Positions 1 through 13,300 of a stretch of DNA of 64,000 nt are shown here, piece by piece. Below the pieces are notes generated by a model. That model saw only the letters and a program-made list of their open reading frames with translations. It ran no database searches and was not told the DNA's origin. The position numbers and the translations under genes were made by a program. The DNA lies in assembly GCA_028554795.2 (NCBI GenBank), contig CM068828.1, positions 10,727,814 to 10,791,813 on the forward strand, read 5' to 3'. Every line of letters begins with the position of its first letter. Position 1 is the stretch's first letter. The DNA is from Sinohyriopsis cumingii. Taxonomy: Eukaryota > Mollusca > Bivalvia > Unionida > Unionidae.

Positions 1-758
1 AATATCTTACAGTCGCATTACCTAATACTGGTTGTTTTGAAAATTCATATCGTTGTATTGGTATGAGTTTTTTTGTGTGTGTGTAATTGCATTAATGGGT
101 TTCGTGGCAGTTGTTCGAGTAATTTCATTATTTAACGCAGCAATCACACTTGGTAATCTTGCAACCCTTCGCGAGATCCCATATCTTTCTGAATAATTTC
201 CTTTGTATATTGATATCCAAATAACCGCTCAGCAAGTGTTCGATTAAATCGTTCAACAATTGCCTGATCACAATGAACTGCCGTATGTTCTCGTCTAATT
301 TTGACGTTACGTTTTTTCATCAGAGATGATACTGCACCAAGAAATTTTTTGCCAGGATCAACCTGTGGCCATCGTAAGGGTCCTCGTTGATAAATTTGTT
401 CAAAAGCAGAAGAAACTTCAATTGCTGTTTTAATTGATAGTGGTTCTGCTTCCTTCTTTCTACTTGCAACGTCAACGACAGTTAACGCATATTTGTATGT
501 GCGTGATTGATGTCTACCAATTTTAATAGTATCATGTGGTAAAAATAAAATATCTGCTCGATGAACTTCATTATGAGGGCTGACATGAAAATGTGCATGC
601 TGAATTTTTTTAGGTGGTGTTAGATAATATGACCATATTGCCTGTCGTGCTAACCCATTTGCATCAACTGAACGTGTAACATCTGCTACATCAGCGAGTT
701 TACTAATCGCTGCTCTACCCCTCCAATATCCTCTTGGGCTATAATAAATTGATTCCAT
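1..758 (-). pseudogene. Polinton-type DDE integrase, 5' complete, frameshifted, runs off the left edge
   Basis: The main frame (144-758, 204 residues) starts with the IYYSPRGYWRG N-terminus characteristic of Polinton integrases. The DDE catalytic core is visible as D69 (HRADI), D134 (VDPGKKF) and E169 in AIVERFNRTL, with 34 residues between the last two as in retroviral integrases. The frame ends early at 144. The family continuation (residues resembling VIAALNNEITR, then a VRY motif) is readable in another minus-strand frame from about 143 down to base 1, so a frameshift near 145-155 broke the gene. The C-terminal region lies beyond the window. The protein would have inserted the element into host DNA. 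The start is the first ATG before the conserved N-terminal motif. Confidence 0.88.
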
Positions 759-857
759 TATTTTAATAATCGGATAATTAATTACCGGCTCCTAATACTA
801 GTTTAACTTTCATCGCAGATCTTACCAACCAATTAGCTTATGATTCTCAAAAAAGAT

Positions 858-1285
858 TTATTTTTTTATGGAATTTAATGACTGAATCAACTTTATATCT
901 GCAATATGTCGTTGTTGCATATCTTTACTTTTATAAGCTTCATCATGAACGTGACATGCATGATCAATCGCATTTACTGGATACTCTCCGGGTCTTGGTT
1001 GATGTCGCTCGTCAAGTCGAATATCAAGTAGGGTTCCAGGACCACAATAATTATATCCAGGAAGATGTTTTACTCCTGGGTATTTAGCCCATGGAGTTCC
1101 TGGTAATTTTCCTAATGAAGTACCGATATCACCACCAGACACTTTGTGTCCGGAGATAAATTTGTATTTATTTGTACCACATTTCACACATTTACCTTAA
1201 GTGCACGCTTTTTATTTTTTGTTATTATATTTGTTAATCCACTTGTGGGGGTGGATGCTCTACATTGAACACAATATAAATCCAT
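858..1285 (-). pseudogene. Zinc-ribbon plus phospholipase A2-like protein of the Polinton/adintovirus element, one frameshift
   Basis: The open frame 858-1187 encodes 109 residues with a PLA2-like core: the calcium-loop motif YCGPGT at residues 47-52 and a catalytic His-Asp pair (H81-D82) in CHVHDEAY. This resembles the PLA2 domain of parvovirus VP1 and of PLA2-like proteins reported in adintovirus-type elements. Upstream, in a second minus-strand frame starting at an ATG at 1285, is a short segment with a CxxC pair (YCVQC), and the main frame opens with another KCG cysteine. Together these look like a four-cysteine zinc ribbon (DUF5679-like) leading into the PLA2 domain. The frames disagree near 1195, so the copy is broken by a small indel. 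A membrane-modifying role in virion entry or exit is inferred from parvoviruses, not shown here. Confidence 0.78.
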
Positions 1286-1309
1286 ATTATTTATTAATAT
1301 TTGTACAAC

Positions 1310-1968
1310 ATGGATGTCATTGATTTCTCAGCGACACAAAAACAAGAACCAGAAAAACATCATCCAGCTCTACCAAATTCTATCAGAGCAATTATCATAG
1401 GTCCATCTGGGTTTGGTAAGACGCAATTATTACATAATCTGATAATTAGATGGCTTAAATGGGATAAGTTGTATTTAGTAGTTCCGTCAGTTGATGATCA
1501 GAGATGTTATAAGGTTAAGATTTTAATGAAAACGCCAACTTGTTGGACGAAGATTGTAATTATATTATTGATTTTATCACCGATATTGATGAAGCCCCAT
1601 CTGTAGATGGCGTCGATGGATTTATTAATAATTTAGTAGTATATGACGAAGTAACGCTGGACAAACAATCAAATCCAGCAAGAGTATTTTCTCGATGCAG
1701 TCATAAAAATACTGATGTGATTTGTGTTACTCAGAGATATACACAAATACCTAAAGTCATCATAGATAACTAATATTTTAGTTGTGTTTAATGAAGTCGA
1801 TACGCATGCTCTGCGAAATATTCATTAGACTTGGTGTAGTGGGGATATGGATATGATTAGGTTCAAAAACTTCTTTTCAACAGAATAATCTGCTTCACAC
1901 GGATTTATAACAATAAATTTACATCATCCTCGAACGCGATATCGTATAGGTCTTGATAAAATATTTGG
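1310..1968 (+). pseudogene. Polinton packaging ATPase (HerA/FtsK superfamily), multiply frameshifted
   Basis: The ATG at 1310 opens a frame with a Walker A motif (GPSGFGKT) about 34 residues in, and TTG at 1301 is not needed as start. Near 1530 homology moves to another frame, which carries the Walker B-like stretch NNLVVYDEV and the sensor-like segment VICVTQRY. That frame stops at 1771-1773. Family-like residues (for example SGDMD near 1840 and RYRIGLDKIF near 1935-1965) then continue in shifted frames with stops. So most of the gene is present but disabled by at least two frameshifts. In Polintons and related viruses this ATPase pumps DNA into capsids. It diverges from the PLA2-like gene. 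Confidence 0.85.
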
Positions 1969-1970
1969 TT

Positions 1971-3509
1971 GAGAGATTGATATAATTATGATTAAATTAC
2001 TCACACATTTATAGCAGCAGAGGAGATGCGACCTCAATGAAACGTCCGGTAGGTAAACAAAACACACATACAAATTTTAAAAAACACGAACGACAAAGAC
2101 AAAGTAACAAAATAAACTGACCCAATTAGAGAAACTCTCGGTAAGTAGAGGCTAAGGTTTGGCGTTACTGACCTTTTTTTCTCGTTTTTTTATATGAGGT
2201 TTTAGTTTTCAAAAATGACTTTTCAGAAAAAGGTTTCTTCACCTCCTCTGCTACTGTTTTACAAACAAATCGTAATTTGAATGACAGTTTAGAAAATATA
2301 AGATCACATTATGTTTGTAAGAGTCATGGTGTTGAAAAGAGCTGCACAGGTTGATTAAATTGATACTACGTGGATAATACATTTCCTTAATTAAAAGATA
2401 TATACAATTACATTTTGTCGGGAAGTATGACTATGCATGTATTGATGGAAACAGCAATACAAAAACTGCTGTCCCTAATGACGACAGCCACTCTTAAAAT
2501 GATACACATTTCCCACACAAAAACCAACTGAAAAGGAAACAAAGTAGATATAAATGAATATTACTGTTTTCAACACAATCCTTTCGGACACACACGCGCA
2601 CACGCACACACACACACACCTTTAATGTGTACATACATGAGCCTTACTCAACGTAGATTTGAAAACAATACAAGTGGATGACAAAGAAATGAAATGTACA
2701 AAATTATTCCTGCACACATTCATGTGTTTTAGTAGAATATATCAAAACAGTACATAGTGAGGGAAGTGCAAATAAAAAGAACTTTATTTTGCCTTGTATG
2801 TCTCGAGTTACTACACGTTTGTAAGCGTCATACCTCAATGTTGGGCATTATCCTTCTCCGACAAAGGTAGAGTGGACACAAATGTATTTTAAATTTTAAC
2901 TAAGGTGGCGCTGTACAGCTTCGTATTTTGCATATAGGTTTTTAAAAAAATTTTAAGAAAAGAAAAGAACTTCTCCGGCTTTCCTTACTAGTTATACTGG
3001 CTATTTAAAATAGACCTTTTACATCTTAGGTATAGTTCAAAGAACCTTTAATTCCCTTTATTTTGGTGTATGTTTGACTGGTGTCATATGGGTTTTATTA
3101 GAGTATACAACTTGGCCTTGCGCCAGATGTGGATCTTTCAGAAAAGTGCTAGCTCCACTTGGTCATTTTCATATAAAAAAAGAGCTGATAACTTTTTTTT
3201 CACATTTTATATATTTGGTAATTCATACACAGCACGTTCAGAAACTGCTATTGTCTAGTCTGGCAAAATTCATTTTCCCTATTTTAATAGCTCCTACGGA
3301 TTGTGTACTTTATACTAATTCAGGCAGACTTTTTGGGCACAAGGAGTAGTAATTATAGTTAGCAGTGTTTTTCAGATCAAGTACAATTTCCAAATGTACA
3401 ATATCCAAAGAAATGTCAGCCACATTACATTAAACTAGCACAGAGGTATGCCAACATTCTCTCCACTGTCCACTGTGCATGTTTTAAATGCAAACAACTT
3501 CACCTCACC
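1971..3509. other. No gene recognised; short CA tract
   Basis: Between the Polinton remnant and the SINE I see no protein similarity or exon-like segment. A CA-rich microsatellite lies at about 2588-2621. The right terminus of the Polinton element may be in here but no inverted repeat could be paired. Confidence 0.6.
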
Positions 3510-3832
3510 GCTCCGGTGGCTTAGTGGTTAGAACGTCCGTCCGCCTCGGATGCGGGAGGTCGTTTGTTCGATCCCCGGTCGAGTTAGACCAAAGACTTCT
3601 AAAAATGGTACTAACAGCTGCCTCGCTTGGCGCTCAGCATCAAGAGGTTAGTGTTAGGACTGGTCGGCCTGGTGTCAGGATAATGTGAATGTGTGGGAGA
3701 CATCATGCTACATGTCTGCGGCATGATGCCCCAGTGATAGACATCACTATAAACTGCCACACTGCAGACATCGTAGCAATATGACTGAATTTTTTTAAAG
3801 CTACGTTAAAAAATCCAAATCTCACACACACA
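3510..3832 (+). mobile_element. tRNA-derived SINE with conserved central domain, copy 1
   Basis: The head resembles a tRNA: A box TGGCTTAGTGG at 3517-3527 and B-box-like GTTCGATCC at 3566-3574. A central domain follows (CTTGGCGCTCAGCATCAAG, then GTTAGTGTTAGGACTGGT and GGTGTCAGGATAATGTGA) that matches what I recall of the deeply conserved Nin-DC SINE domain of marine invertebrates. The tail ends in AAAATCCAAATC plus CA repeats. A second copy with the same layout is at 24816. It lies about 460 bp upstream of the ACER3 start codon. Confidence 0.85.
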
Positions 3833-4292
3833 TACTCCCACACTTCACCTCACATACGTCACTCTCTCAAAAGCAAATAATGACTGGTGAGCGCCCCCTA
3901 AATAGTTCCAAACACTTTGGCCTCCTTACTTTCTTTCGTTGTCAGGACTTGCTAAGGTCAATAAACTCTGTGTCTACATTTTACTATGAGCTAGTAAAAT
4001 TCTTCATTGAATCATGTTAACATGCCTTTATGCAAAACGTAAAATTAATTTGTCCAATATTTATGGACAGAGGTGCGTAGTTTATGCACGTTGTCAAAGC
4101 TCTTTAATTTCGGAGGTAAATAAAGATTGCATTTAGTCTGCAATCCCATAATGCCAAAGAGCGGCATGATAGAGAGAGGAAGAAAACCAAACAACAACCA
4201 AAAAACCAAACCGGAACTTGTGAAGTTGGGAATTTTTCTAAAGATCAAGGTCGTTGTTTTGTAACCATTCTTATTGCACTGCTTGTTGACTA
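3833..4292 (+). other. Upstream region of ACER3, no clear core promoter
   Basis: The 460 bp between the SINE and the start codon must hold the 5' UTR and probably the promoter unless there is an upstream non-coding exon. I see no convincing TATA box or initiator. The frame of the start codon has a TGA stop at 4287-4289. Confidence 0.4.
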
Positions 4293-4398
4293 ATGGCGCC
4301 TAAGGGACCGTCTGTGCACGGTATTTGGGGCATCCCAAGTGCTACGATTGACTGGTGCGAAGACAATTATGCGGTTACACATTATATTGCAGAATTTT
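4293..4398 (+). CDS. ACER3: ACER3 coding exon 1 (residues 1-35)
   Basis: It opens with MAPKGPSVHGIWG and contains DWCEDN and the glutamate of IAEF, the calcium-binding residues of the family. An in-frame TGA lies two codons upstream, so this ATG is the first possible start in frame. The donor is T|GTAAGT. The exon ends after the first base of the codon for W36, which exon 2 completes. Confidence 0.96.
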
Positions 4399-7300
4399 GT
4401 AAGTTGGTTGTTTTTCTTTACTATACTACAGGGCGTTATGTTATAAGATGTTAACAGAGAATTGCAGCGGTGGTAACACATATTTTCGATGTCGTATGCG
4501 AAACAGTGCACTTGCTTTCATTTGGTTTTCTGTTTTGACGAAGTTTGGTGATAAGTAGTGGAACGTATTCATAAAGCTTCTGCCTGATTAAGAATATTTG
4601 TACTACGGAGTGGCTTATACATGGAAAATTCGATCCATTCTCATGGAACATCAACCGCAGGGGCTCTTATCGTTGCTTACAATATACCTGTCATACATGT
4701 ACTGTATAATAACTACAAGGAAGGACACTTCTCTCCTTTCTCGCGCGACCTATTTAAGAATAAACGCTGATATTTCAAGCTACATTTCGCGTAGCGTACT
4801 AAATCTGGTACCGATGTTTTAGCTCATGCATTCGACTTTGCATGCGTATCCAGAGTTTGGCTTGCCATACCTTTAAGGAATGCCAGACCATTTTCCCACA
4901 TTACTGCTTGATATGGCCATTACACATTATATTGGTCAAAATAAGCTAAATATCAGGATTCAAAATCTACTATTAAGGTAAAGTTTCATATTAATCAGAT
5001 AGAAAATCCTGTTTTGTTTAACCCATTCGGCCCCAGAGGTTTTTGTCGTTTTCACCTGAAATGCGAGTAGGAAAGACATTTTGGGGTCTATTTTTGAATA
5101 CATCATAATACATTGGCTTTCAACAGATTTTCCATGAGACTAATGCCTAGTTGTATGTCAGCATAAGTGGATTATGTTATAACAATGCACTGTTAAGATG
5201 GTTTGTCAGTATGTACAAAGAATTTGTTTATGTAACAATAGATCATTTACAGTGCATTTTATTTCAAGTTTGCAGCTTTCTTTCATAGTGCATCTGAATT
5301 TCTCCACTCCAGACCAATGGTTGTATATACAGTAACATGTTTAAACAGCCAGCAAAATCGCCAGATGTTATATTTTTATGCCAATAAGGAAACAAAATCA
5401 CAATTTGCGACATTGGCAAAGCCCTGCACAATACCTGAATAAATGTTTTACATGTTATTTTTTGGTATGTTTAAGAAGAAAAACTATTATTTCGTGTACG
5501 AGAAAATACATATAAAATTTCAGTAGCCACGCCACAATCGTCTTGTATTATTCATATGCAGTCTCTTCCCCCAAATGATAATGAACGTTTTATGGTGTGT
5601 TTTTTCGTTCTTTTAAAAATTTTAGGAGCCACACTACAACCATGTTATATCTGAATTTGTGTTATAATGGAGAGTGCTATAGTGGGGTCACACTGTAGAT
5701 CCTTTTGTAGAAATCGTGGAGATCTGCTTGTTGGTCTACAGGTATACCTAGGCCTTATAAATATATCCATACTTTTGTAGCAGCATGAGGAAATAATTGT
5801 TTTTCAAATCTACCATAATATTGGACATTTAGAAAAAAATGGGTTGATATAATTTAATCCAAAGCACAATTATTAAACAAAACTTCCTTTTGAAATACAG
5901 TGGACTATTCCAGCTGTGATATATGCCTCTGTTAACACATTGGATGATTAAAACCATTTATTTGTCTTCTTGAATCAATACTCCACCAACCCCTACATCA
6001 TTTGCATCAACGTTATGAATAGTCATACTATTCATAACAGTAGCTACTACAAATAAATTAGTTTTAGGTACAAAGGTCATTTGTGTGTAAAATATTTGGG
6101 CAGATACTAAGTTTCATGCCACCAACCTTTGCTTTACAAATTCATTGGTTATTACAGCTGAGCTTTCTCAGTTACTGTTACTATAATTTCTGGTCTCTGT
6201 GAAAACTGATATTCACTTATTCGTTATTACCCATGTCTAAAACTCTGCTAATTTAATTTCTCAATTATGCTCTTATTAGTGGGGGAATTGTTGGGTTTAA
6301 CAGCAATTTAACACTTATTGACCATATCATGTAAAGGAATTTGGAACCAAAAAACGTGGAAAGTGGTGAGCCAGCTCTGGGTAATTTTTTTATTACAAAA
6401 TTTAAACTCTGAGTGATGTGCGTGGGTCATGACTTGCTGATCCAGCTTTTTGAAATATTTGGCACATATTAATATCACCCTGGCTGACAAAAAAAGTACT
6501 GGCAGTTTCCATAAATTAGGATGCATGTTTTATGTTTACTGGAGAAGCCTGTAAATTTTGGCATCAGAAAATTTTGGTACATCAATGTATGAATCTAAAA
6601 TAGTTTCCTCACAATAACTTTAGTTCATCATTGCATACCTAGACAAAACGTTACGAATAACTTGCAGTTGGGGTAAGGTAGAAGCCTATAAATTTCAGGG
6701 TACAAAGGTCAGAGTCACTGAATGAAGTTAGGAAAATGTTTGTTGTACAATAGATATACATGTACCTGAACCAAACATTGCGGATAACTTGCACTTTGGG
6801 TGACAAAGATCAAAGTCACTTTGACTGAAAGAAGATAATGGTTTGAACTGTAAATGTTTTTTTTTGGGGAGGGATGTAAACATCTGGGAATTTTTCAGTT
6901 TTTTTCCCAAACATTAAAACTGGTAAGAAATTAGGTTAAAAACAACAAATTTAAAACTTTAAATAAGGGATGATTTGTTGTTTCATGTTGCTTTTCTTTT
7001 ACATAGAAATTTTTAAATAGTAAGGAAACATGAAACATTGTTTCATTTGCCAACATCCTGCCTGTGTTTATTGATTGTTTACATAACAGAACTTCTCAAA
7101 TCTCTCAGTTGCAGAAAGAAACAATCATGTAGGGAGTCAGTGTTTAAGAAAATAAGTGCCCAGAAGATATTGGGGTTTGGGTAGTGATAAACGGATATCA
7201 AAACTAAATTCTTTTATTTTTTTTAAAAAACAGTTTATTTATCATTGAAAATCACTAAAAACTGAAACCACAGAATACTACACAGTACACATTACTTTCT

Positions 7301-10300
7301 CAAAGTGATGATATTGTCATAATCAGAGACAAAGTAGTACAAGATGATGAAATGTTATAAGAAAAAAGTTTTGCTGCTTGATTTTTTTTCTTTTCAAATA
7401 TAACATGCACAGTTTTACAGCGTCAAATATCCACAGCTGCATGCTTTAATAGCTTAATTGATACGGCATAATCCATGGGTTGCCAGTCGGATATTGATCC
7501 AGGACAGTCCAGCTTGGCTGCCTCTGTGTTATTTGAAAGGCACCTGGCTACCATTTCCAGTAGTGTGTTTAAAGTATCGTTAAAACTAAGAACAACAAGA
7601 AGAATCAGTTCAGCATTTTTCATTATTTGTATTACAGTCCAGTTTTTTAATCGTATCCACAGATTTCGTGTAAATAATTTTTATTTTTCTTGTCTTTTTT
7701 TTTCAGGGAACACAGTCAGTAATTTAGTGATGATAATACCACCTTTTATAACAATATTGATTGTCATCAAGCAAAGATTCGAAAATCGATTCCTTTTATG
7801 CCATCTTGGGGTTTTGAGTAAGTACATAATTTGCTTATGAAGGTGATTGAAACTAAACACTTTGTTGTGAACATTATACTTTATTTTACGTGCAGTTGCA
7901 CAACCAGTTCTCACAGTGAATTCTCAGCAACACAGATGCTGGTGTTGTAAGATGGTAGAAACAGGAATCTTGGACAAAACCACTGACCTTGAATGGTTTA
8001 ACTATATAACTTTGTGTATGTTGGAAGTGGGGTGCAGGTTGAATATGTGGACATGAATCTAATCTTCATTAACAAAGAGTTACTTCCCTTTGTCATACAG
8101 TGACACATGTAGCTAGCTGAAAGTATTCCGAACAAGTGCCCTCTTACCGAAGAAAGAGCTATTTGCAAGTGAAATCAGTATTCTTATTTCTTGTTATTGC
8201 CAGTAAACGTGTCACATTTATAGACATTGGCTGAATTATTTATATCAGTATTTATGATTTTGTCATAAATTACATTTAACAAAAAATTAACATGAATCTG
8301 CAATCACATGTACTGTACATGAATAGATCCAGTTTTTGAGAAGCAGATAATTAGAACCCCACAAATAGCACAAAATGGAAACATAACATTGATCAGATGT
8401 CTCTGGGGTAAACAAACAATTTGGATCCAGGTTAATATTAGTATTTCTGTAGAATGATAAGGTTTGGGTGATTGTAAGTTATTGAAACTAAATAGCAACC
8501 ATTTCAAGTTGATGCTTTGATTACATTCAGACTCATGTCATTGTAGGATGTTTTTAATAGTGGTTGTTTCACTCTTGTTCGTTTTTGCTTTAATAATAAA
8601 TTTGTTTATTTCTTTTGGAAAGAAGACCAAAACGTTTCAGAAGAAAAAAGAAATTAACAAGGGATCTAACTAAGAGTGAAGTTAAATTGGGAATGCAGAT
8701 TAAGCTTTTTCTGGCTAGTGTTTCATTTAAATTAGTCTGGACCAGCACCAGCACCACCCAAAAAAGTGTCTACCAACCTATCTACCCTAAATTTTATTTT
8801 CAGCATAAACAGAACAAGATATTTTTATATTTGTCCTAATGTAACCACAGATTTAATCAGGACTTTTTGTAACACCAGATCTTAGTGTATACTTTGGTCT
8901 ATTGACACAGGATGTAATGTCACATCTTAGTGTATACTTTAGTCTGTTGACACAGGATGTATTGTCACATCTTAGTCAGGATTTTTGTTTGTTGACACAA
9001 GATGTAATGGCAGCTCTTAGGACTTTTGTCTGTTGACACAGGATGTAATGTCACATCTTAGTGTAGACTTTGGTCTATTGACACAGGATGTAATGTCACA
9101 TCTTAGCCAGGATTTTTGTTTGTTGACACAAGATGTAATGGCAGCTCTTAGGACTTTTGTCTGTTGACACAGGATGTAATGTCACATCTTAGTGTAGACT
9201 TTGGTCTATTGACACAGGATGTAATGTCACATCTTAGTCAGGACTTTTGTCTGTTGACACAGGATGTAATAGCAGTTCTTAGTCAGGACTTTGGTCTGTT
9301 GACACAGGATGTAATGGCAGCTCTTAGGACTTCTGTTGATACAAGATGTAATGGCAGCTCTTAGTCAGGACTTTGGTCTATTGACACAGGATATAATGTC
9401 ACATCTTAATCTAGACTGGTCTGTTGACACAGGATGTAATGTCACATCTTAGTGTAGACTTTGGTCTATTGACACATGATGTAATGGCAGCTCTTAGTCA
9501 GGATTTTTGTCTGTTGACACAGGATGTAATGGCAGCTCTTAATCAGGACTTTTGTCTGTTGGCACAGATCTTGTTGACACAGGATGTAATGGCAGATCTT
9601 AGTCAGGACTTTTGTCTGTTGACATAGAAATATTATGGCAGATCTTGTTTTTACAGGATGTAATGTCACATCTTAGTCTAGACTTTGGTCTGTTTACACA
9701 TGATGTAATGGCAGATAATAGTCAGGACTTTTGTCTGTTAACACAGGATATAATGACAGCTCTTAGTCAGGACTTTGGTCTGTTGACATAGAATGTAATG
9801 GCAGATCTTGTTGACACAGGATGTAATGTCACGTCTTAGTCTAGACTTTGGTCTGTTGACACAGGATGTAATGTCACATCTTAGTTTAGACTTTGGTCTG
9901 TTGACACAGGATGTAATGACATATCTTAGTCAAGACTTTGGTCTGTTGACACAGGATATAATGTCACATCTTAGTCTAGACTTTGGTCTGTTGACACAGG
10001 ATGTAATGACAGATCTTAGTCAAGACTTTGGTCTGTTGACACAGGGTGTAATGCAGATCATTGTCAGTACATTGTCTGTTGACATAGAATGTAATGGCAT
10101 ATATTAATCTGCACTCAGGTTTGCTGACACAGAATATAATGGCAAATGTTAGTATGACATGATGTAATGGCAGATCTTAGACTGGATTCAGGTCTGCCAG
10201 TATATAATGTAATAGTTTATCTTAGCCTGGAATTGGATATGTAAGCACATAATGTAATAGTTTATCTTAGCTTGGAATAGGATCTGTAAGAACATAATGT

Positions 10301-13300
10301 AATAGTTGATCTTAACCTGGAATAGGATCTGTAAGCACATAATGTAATAGCAGATCTTAGATTACAGCATTGGGAGTTAGTCTGAGTCACTTGTCTTGGT
10401 CTGACTTTCACCACTCTTCAGTGGAAAAACAAACAAGGACTTGAGGAAAAAAGTGAAGTGAAAATGAGGCAGTCTAAATGTTGGGGTTCTGTGAGCTTTG
10501 GATATGGAGCTTCAGCTTAAGAGAATTAAATGAATAACAAAAACAAAGCAACCCCATTCACATTAAAGTAAACAAATCATCCCCATTCACATTAAAGTAA
10601 ACAAAGCATCCCCATTCACATTAAAGTTAACAAAGCATCCCCATTCACATTAAAGTAAACAAAGCATCCCCATTCACATTAAAGTATACAAAGCAACCCC
10701 ATTCACATTAAAGTATACAAAGCATCCCCATTCACATTAAAGTATACAAAGCAACCCCATTCACATTAAAGTAAACAAAGCATCCCCATTCACATTAAAG
10801 TACACAAAGCATCCCCATTCACATTAAAGTAAACAAAGCATCCCCATTCACATTAAAGTAAACAAAGCATCCCCATTCACATTAAAGTTAACAAAGCATC
10901 CCCATTCACATTAAAGTAAACAAAACATCCCCATTCACATTAAAGTATACAAAGCATCCCCATTCACATTAAAGTAAACAAAGCATCCCCATTCACATTA
11001 AAGTACACAAAGCATCCCCATTCACATTAAAGTAAACAAAGCAACCCCATTCACAGTAAACAAAGCATCCCCATTCACATTAAAATAAACAAAGCATCCC
11101 CATTCACATTAAAGTAAACAAAGCATCTCCATTCACATTAAAGTAAACAAAGCATCCCCATTCACATTAAAGTAAATAAAGCATCCCCATTCACATTAAA
11201 GTACACAAAGCATCCCCATTCACATTAAAGTAAACAAAGTATCCCCATTCACATTAAAGTAAACAAATAAGCAACCCCATTCACATTAAAGTAAACAAAG
11301 CAACCCCATGCACATTAAAGTAAACAAAGCAACCCCATTTACATTAAAGTACACAAAGCATCCCCATTCACATTAAAGTAAACAAAGCATTCCCATTCAC
11401 ATTAAAGTAAACAAAGCAACCCCATTCACATTAAAGTACACAAAGCAACTCCATTCACATTAAAGTAAACAAAGCATCCCCATTCACATTAAAGTACACA
11501 AAGCATCCCCATTCACATTAAAGTAAACAAAGCATCCCCATTCACATTAAAGTAAACAAAGCATCCCCATTCATATTAAAGTAAGCAAAGTAATAAGCTA
11601 AGTTAGTAAGAATGTGGTAAGTTTAGTTTAGTTGTATCTTAGCTTAACAACATTTTGATATCATGAAAATGTCAATACTTGCTCGCGGGATGGGATTGAA
11701 ATGTATCCACCTGTCATAAACAATTCCTGAGGGGATAGTTCTTGCTGTATTTTCCCCAGACTGATGTCTGCACATTCTCTATGTAGATACAGTCTAGATA
11801 GGCCAATACTAATTTGGGAGTGTCTTAAAAAAATAAATACATGTAAGTCAATACATAAATAATACAAATTCTATGATTTTTTTTACATTTTCACTTTTAT
11901 GATCTCTTTCTTCAGGTGTTGGTGTTGGTTCTTGGTGTTTTCACATGACTTTACTATACAGTATGCAGGTAGGTGCATGCGGGAGATATAAACATACAGG
12001 TGATTTAATATATAAAAAACTATACTATTCTGTCTATAATTTGTTGTAAATTATCAGTAACAGAATTACTTTTTTTCTACTTTGATGACTGTTCAGAAAC
12101 CTTCCTTCTTTTTACGACTTTGCGCACTTAAGAATGAGTTACAAATTGTAATATTTTTATCAACAGTATATACTCATATATAAGTCACATCCAACTGCAT
12201 CTGCTGTTGTATAATGCACTAGCCAAACTGGACCAATACAATATAAATCAAATCCAGGATGTCAACGATACAGTTTAAGTCCAGTCCATTATGTCACTGA
12301 TACAAATGAATGCATGTGAAGCCAAATCAAGTATGTCACTAATATATTTAAGTCAAATCCAGTATATTGCCAATACAATTGAAGTCAAATCAATTCAGTA
12401 TGTTGCCAATACAATTGAAGTCAAGTATGTCACCAATATAATTGATGTACCTATTTGTTGCAGAATCATACAGAACATGTCAGTGAGAACCCCCCCACCC
12501 ATTAAAATGAGTGCATATGAAAAAAATCAAACAATAGATTTGCCATGAGCATAACAGAACCTGTAACTTTTAGTAATATTGACAATGCTCCATCTGACCT
12601 TGTAAGTGATTTTAACCACCATGACTAAGTGACTTTTAGTAATTTAGCATTGAGACACTTTCTTTGACTATCAAAATTCAGTGATGGACATGTAGTTTTC
12701 AGTGTTTGATAGTTCTAATGTATACAAGGTAGCACTACTGTCATGACATGATCACTGCCACTGTGTCAGTAATGAAGATAAATAGCTGTTGGTTTTAGCT
12801 TAACTTGTGTAAAATTAACACTTTTGTTGAAACATAGTATGAGTGGTCTATTCATAGATACTGTCCCTTAAAAACTGGAATTATCCCACTTCACAATAAA
12901 AATTTTTAAAGATATTGCTGACATGTTTATTTTTTTTTGTATGAAATCAAAGGATATCCAAATAATTTCAAAGCATTCTAAAATCTACTAAAATGTTTGG
13001 TCATTAAACTGACAACTTGTCTCATAACTGGAACATACTAACCAACGTCAAGATAAGCACTGTTACTGCTTTTGCAGGTAAAGAGGTTACAAATGTAGCA
13101 ACATCCAAAACATTGAGAAATCTGTCAATTGCAGAAAAGAATGTGAGAAACTAACCCTTTCAAGAGTGCAAAAAGCAAAACTTTAATAAATATTGAATTT
13201 TCAACACATTTTGTCTTCATTATAACTTGTCACAGTAAGTTCCTTTTCCTTTAAGAAGTACCCTATGTATTCAAGTGAAAATAATAGAAATATATAACTA

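Larger units (their letters stand above)
1..1970. mobile_element. Polinton (Maverick)/adintovirus-like element, decayed right-hand fragment
   Basis: Three genes typical of this class of large self-replicating DNA transposon/virus lie together: a retroviral-type integrase (minus), a zinc-ribbon plus phospholipase A2-like protein (minus) and a HerA/FtsK-type packaging ATPase (plus). The last two diverge from a 24-bp gap (1286-1309). The element runs off the left edge, so polymerase B and capsid genes may lie outside. All three genes carry frameshifts or stops, so this is an old, inactive copy. I saw no terminal inverted repeat on the right; the edge given is simply where recognisable ATPase homology stops. 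Confidence 0.85.

Noticed and set aside
3488..3688. tRNA gene at the SINE head
   Set aside because: A and B boxes are present but no complete cloverleaf, and the same head plus body recurs at 24816, so it is a SINE.
9808..10107. Repeat protein LLTQDVMSHLSLDFG
   Set aside because: This is the 45-bp minisatellite in an ACER3 intron; the period is a multiple of three, and stops appear in other units.
8852..11593. CRISPR-like array
   Set aside because: Units are contiguous without unique spacers and lie in a eukaryotic intron, so they are minisatellites.
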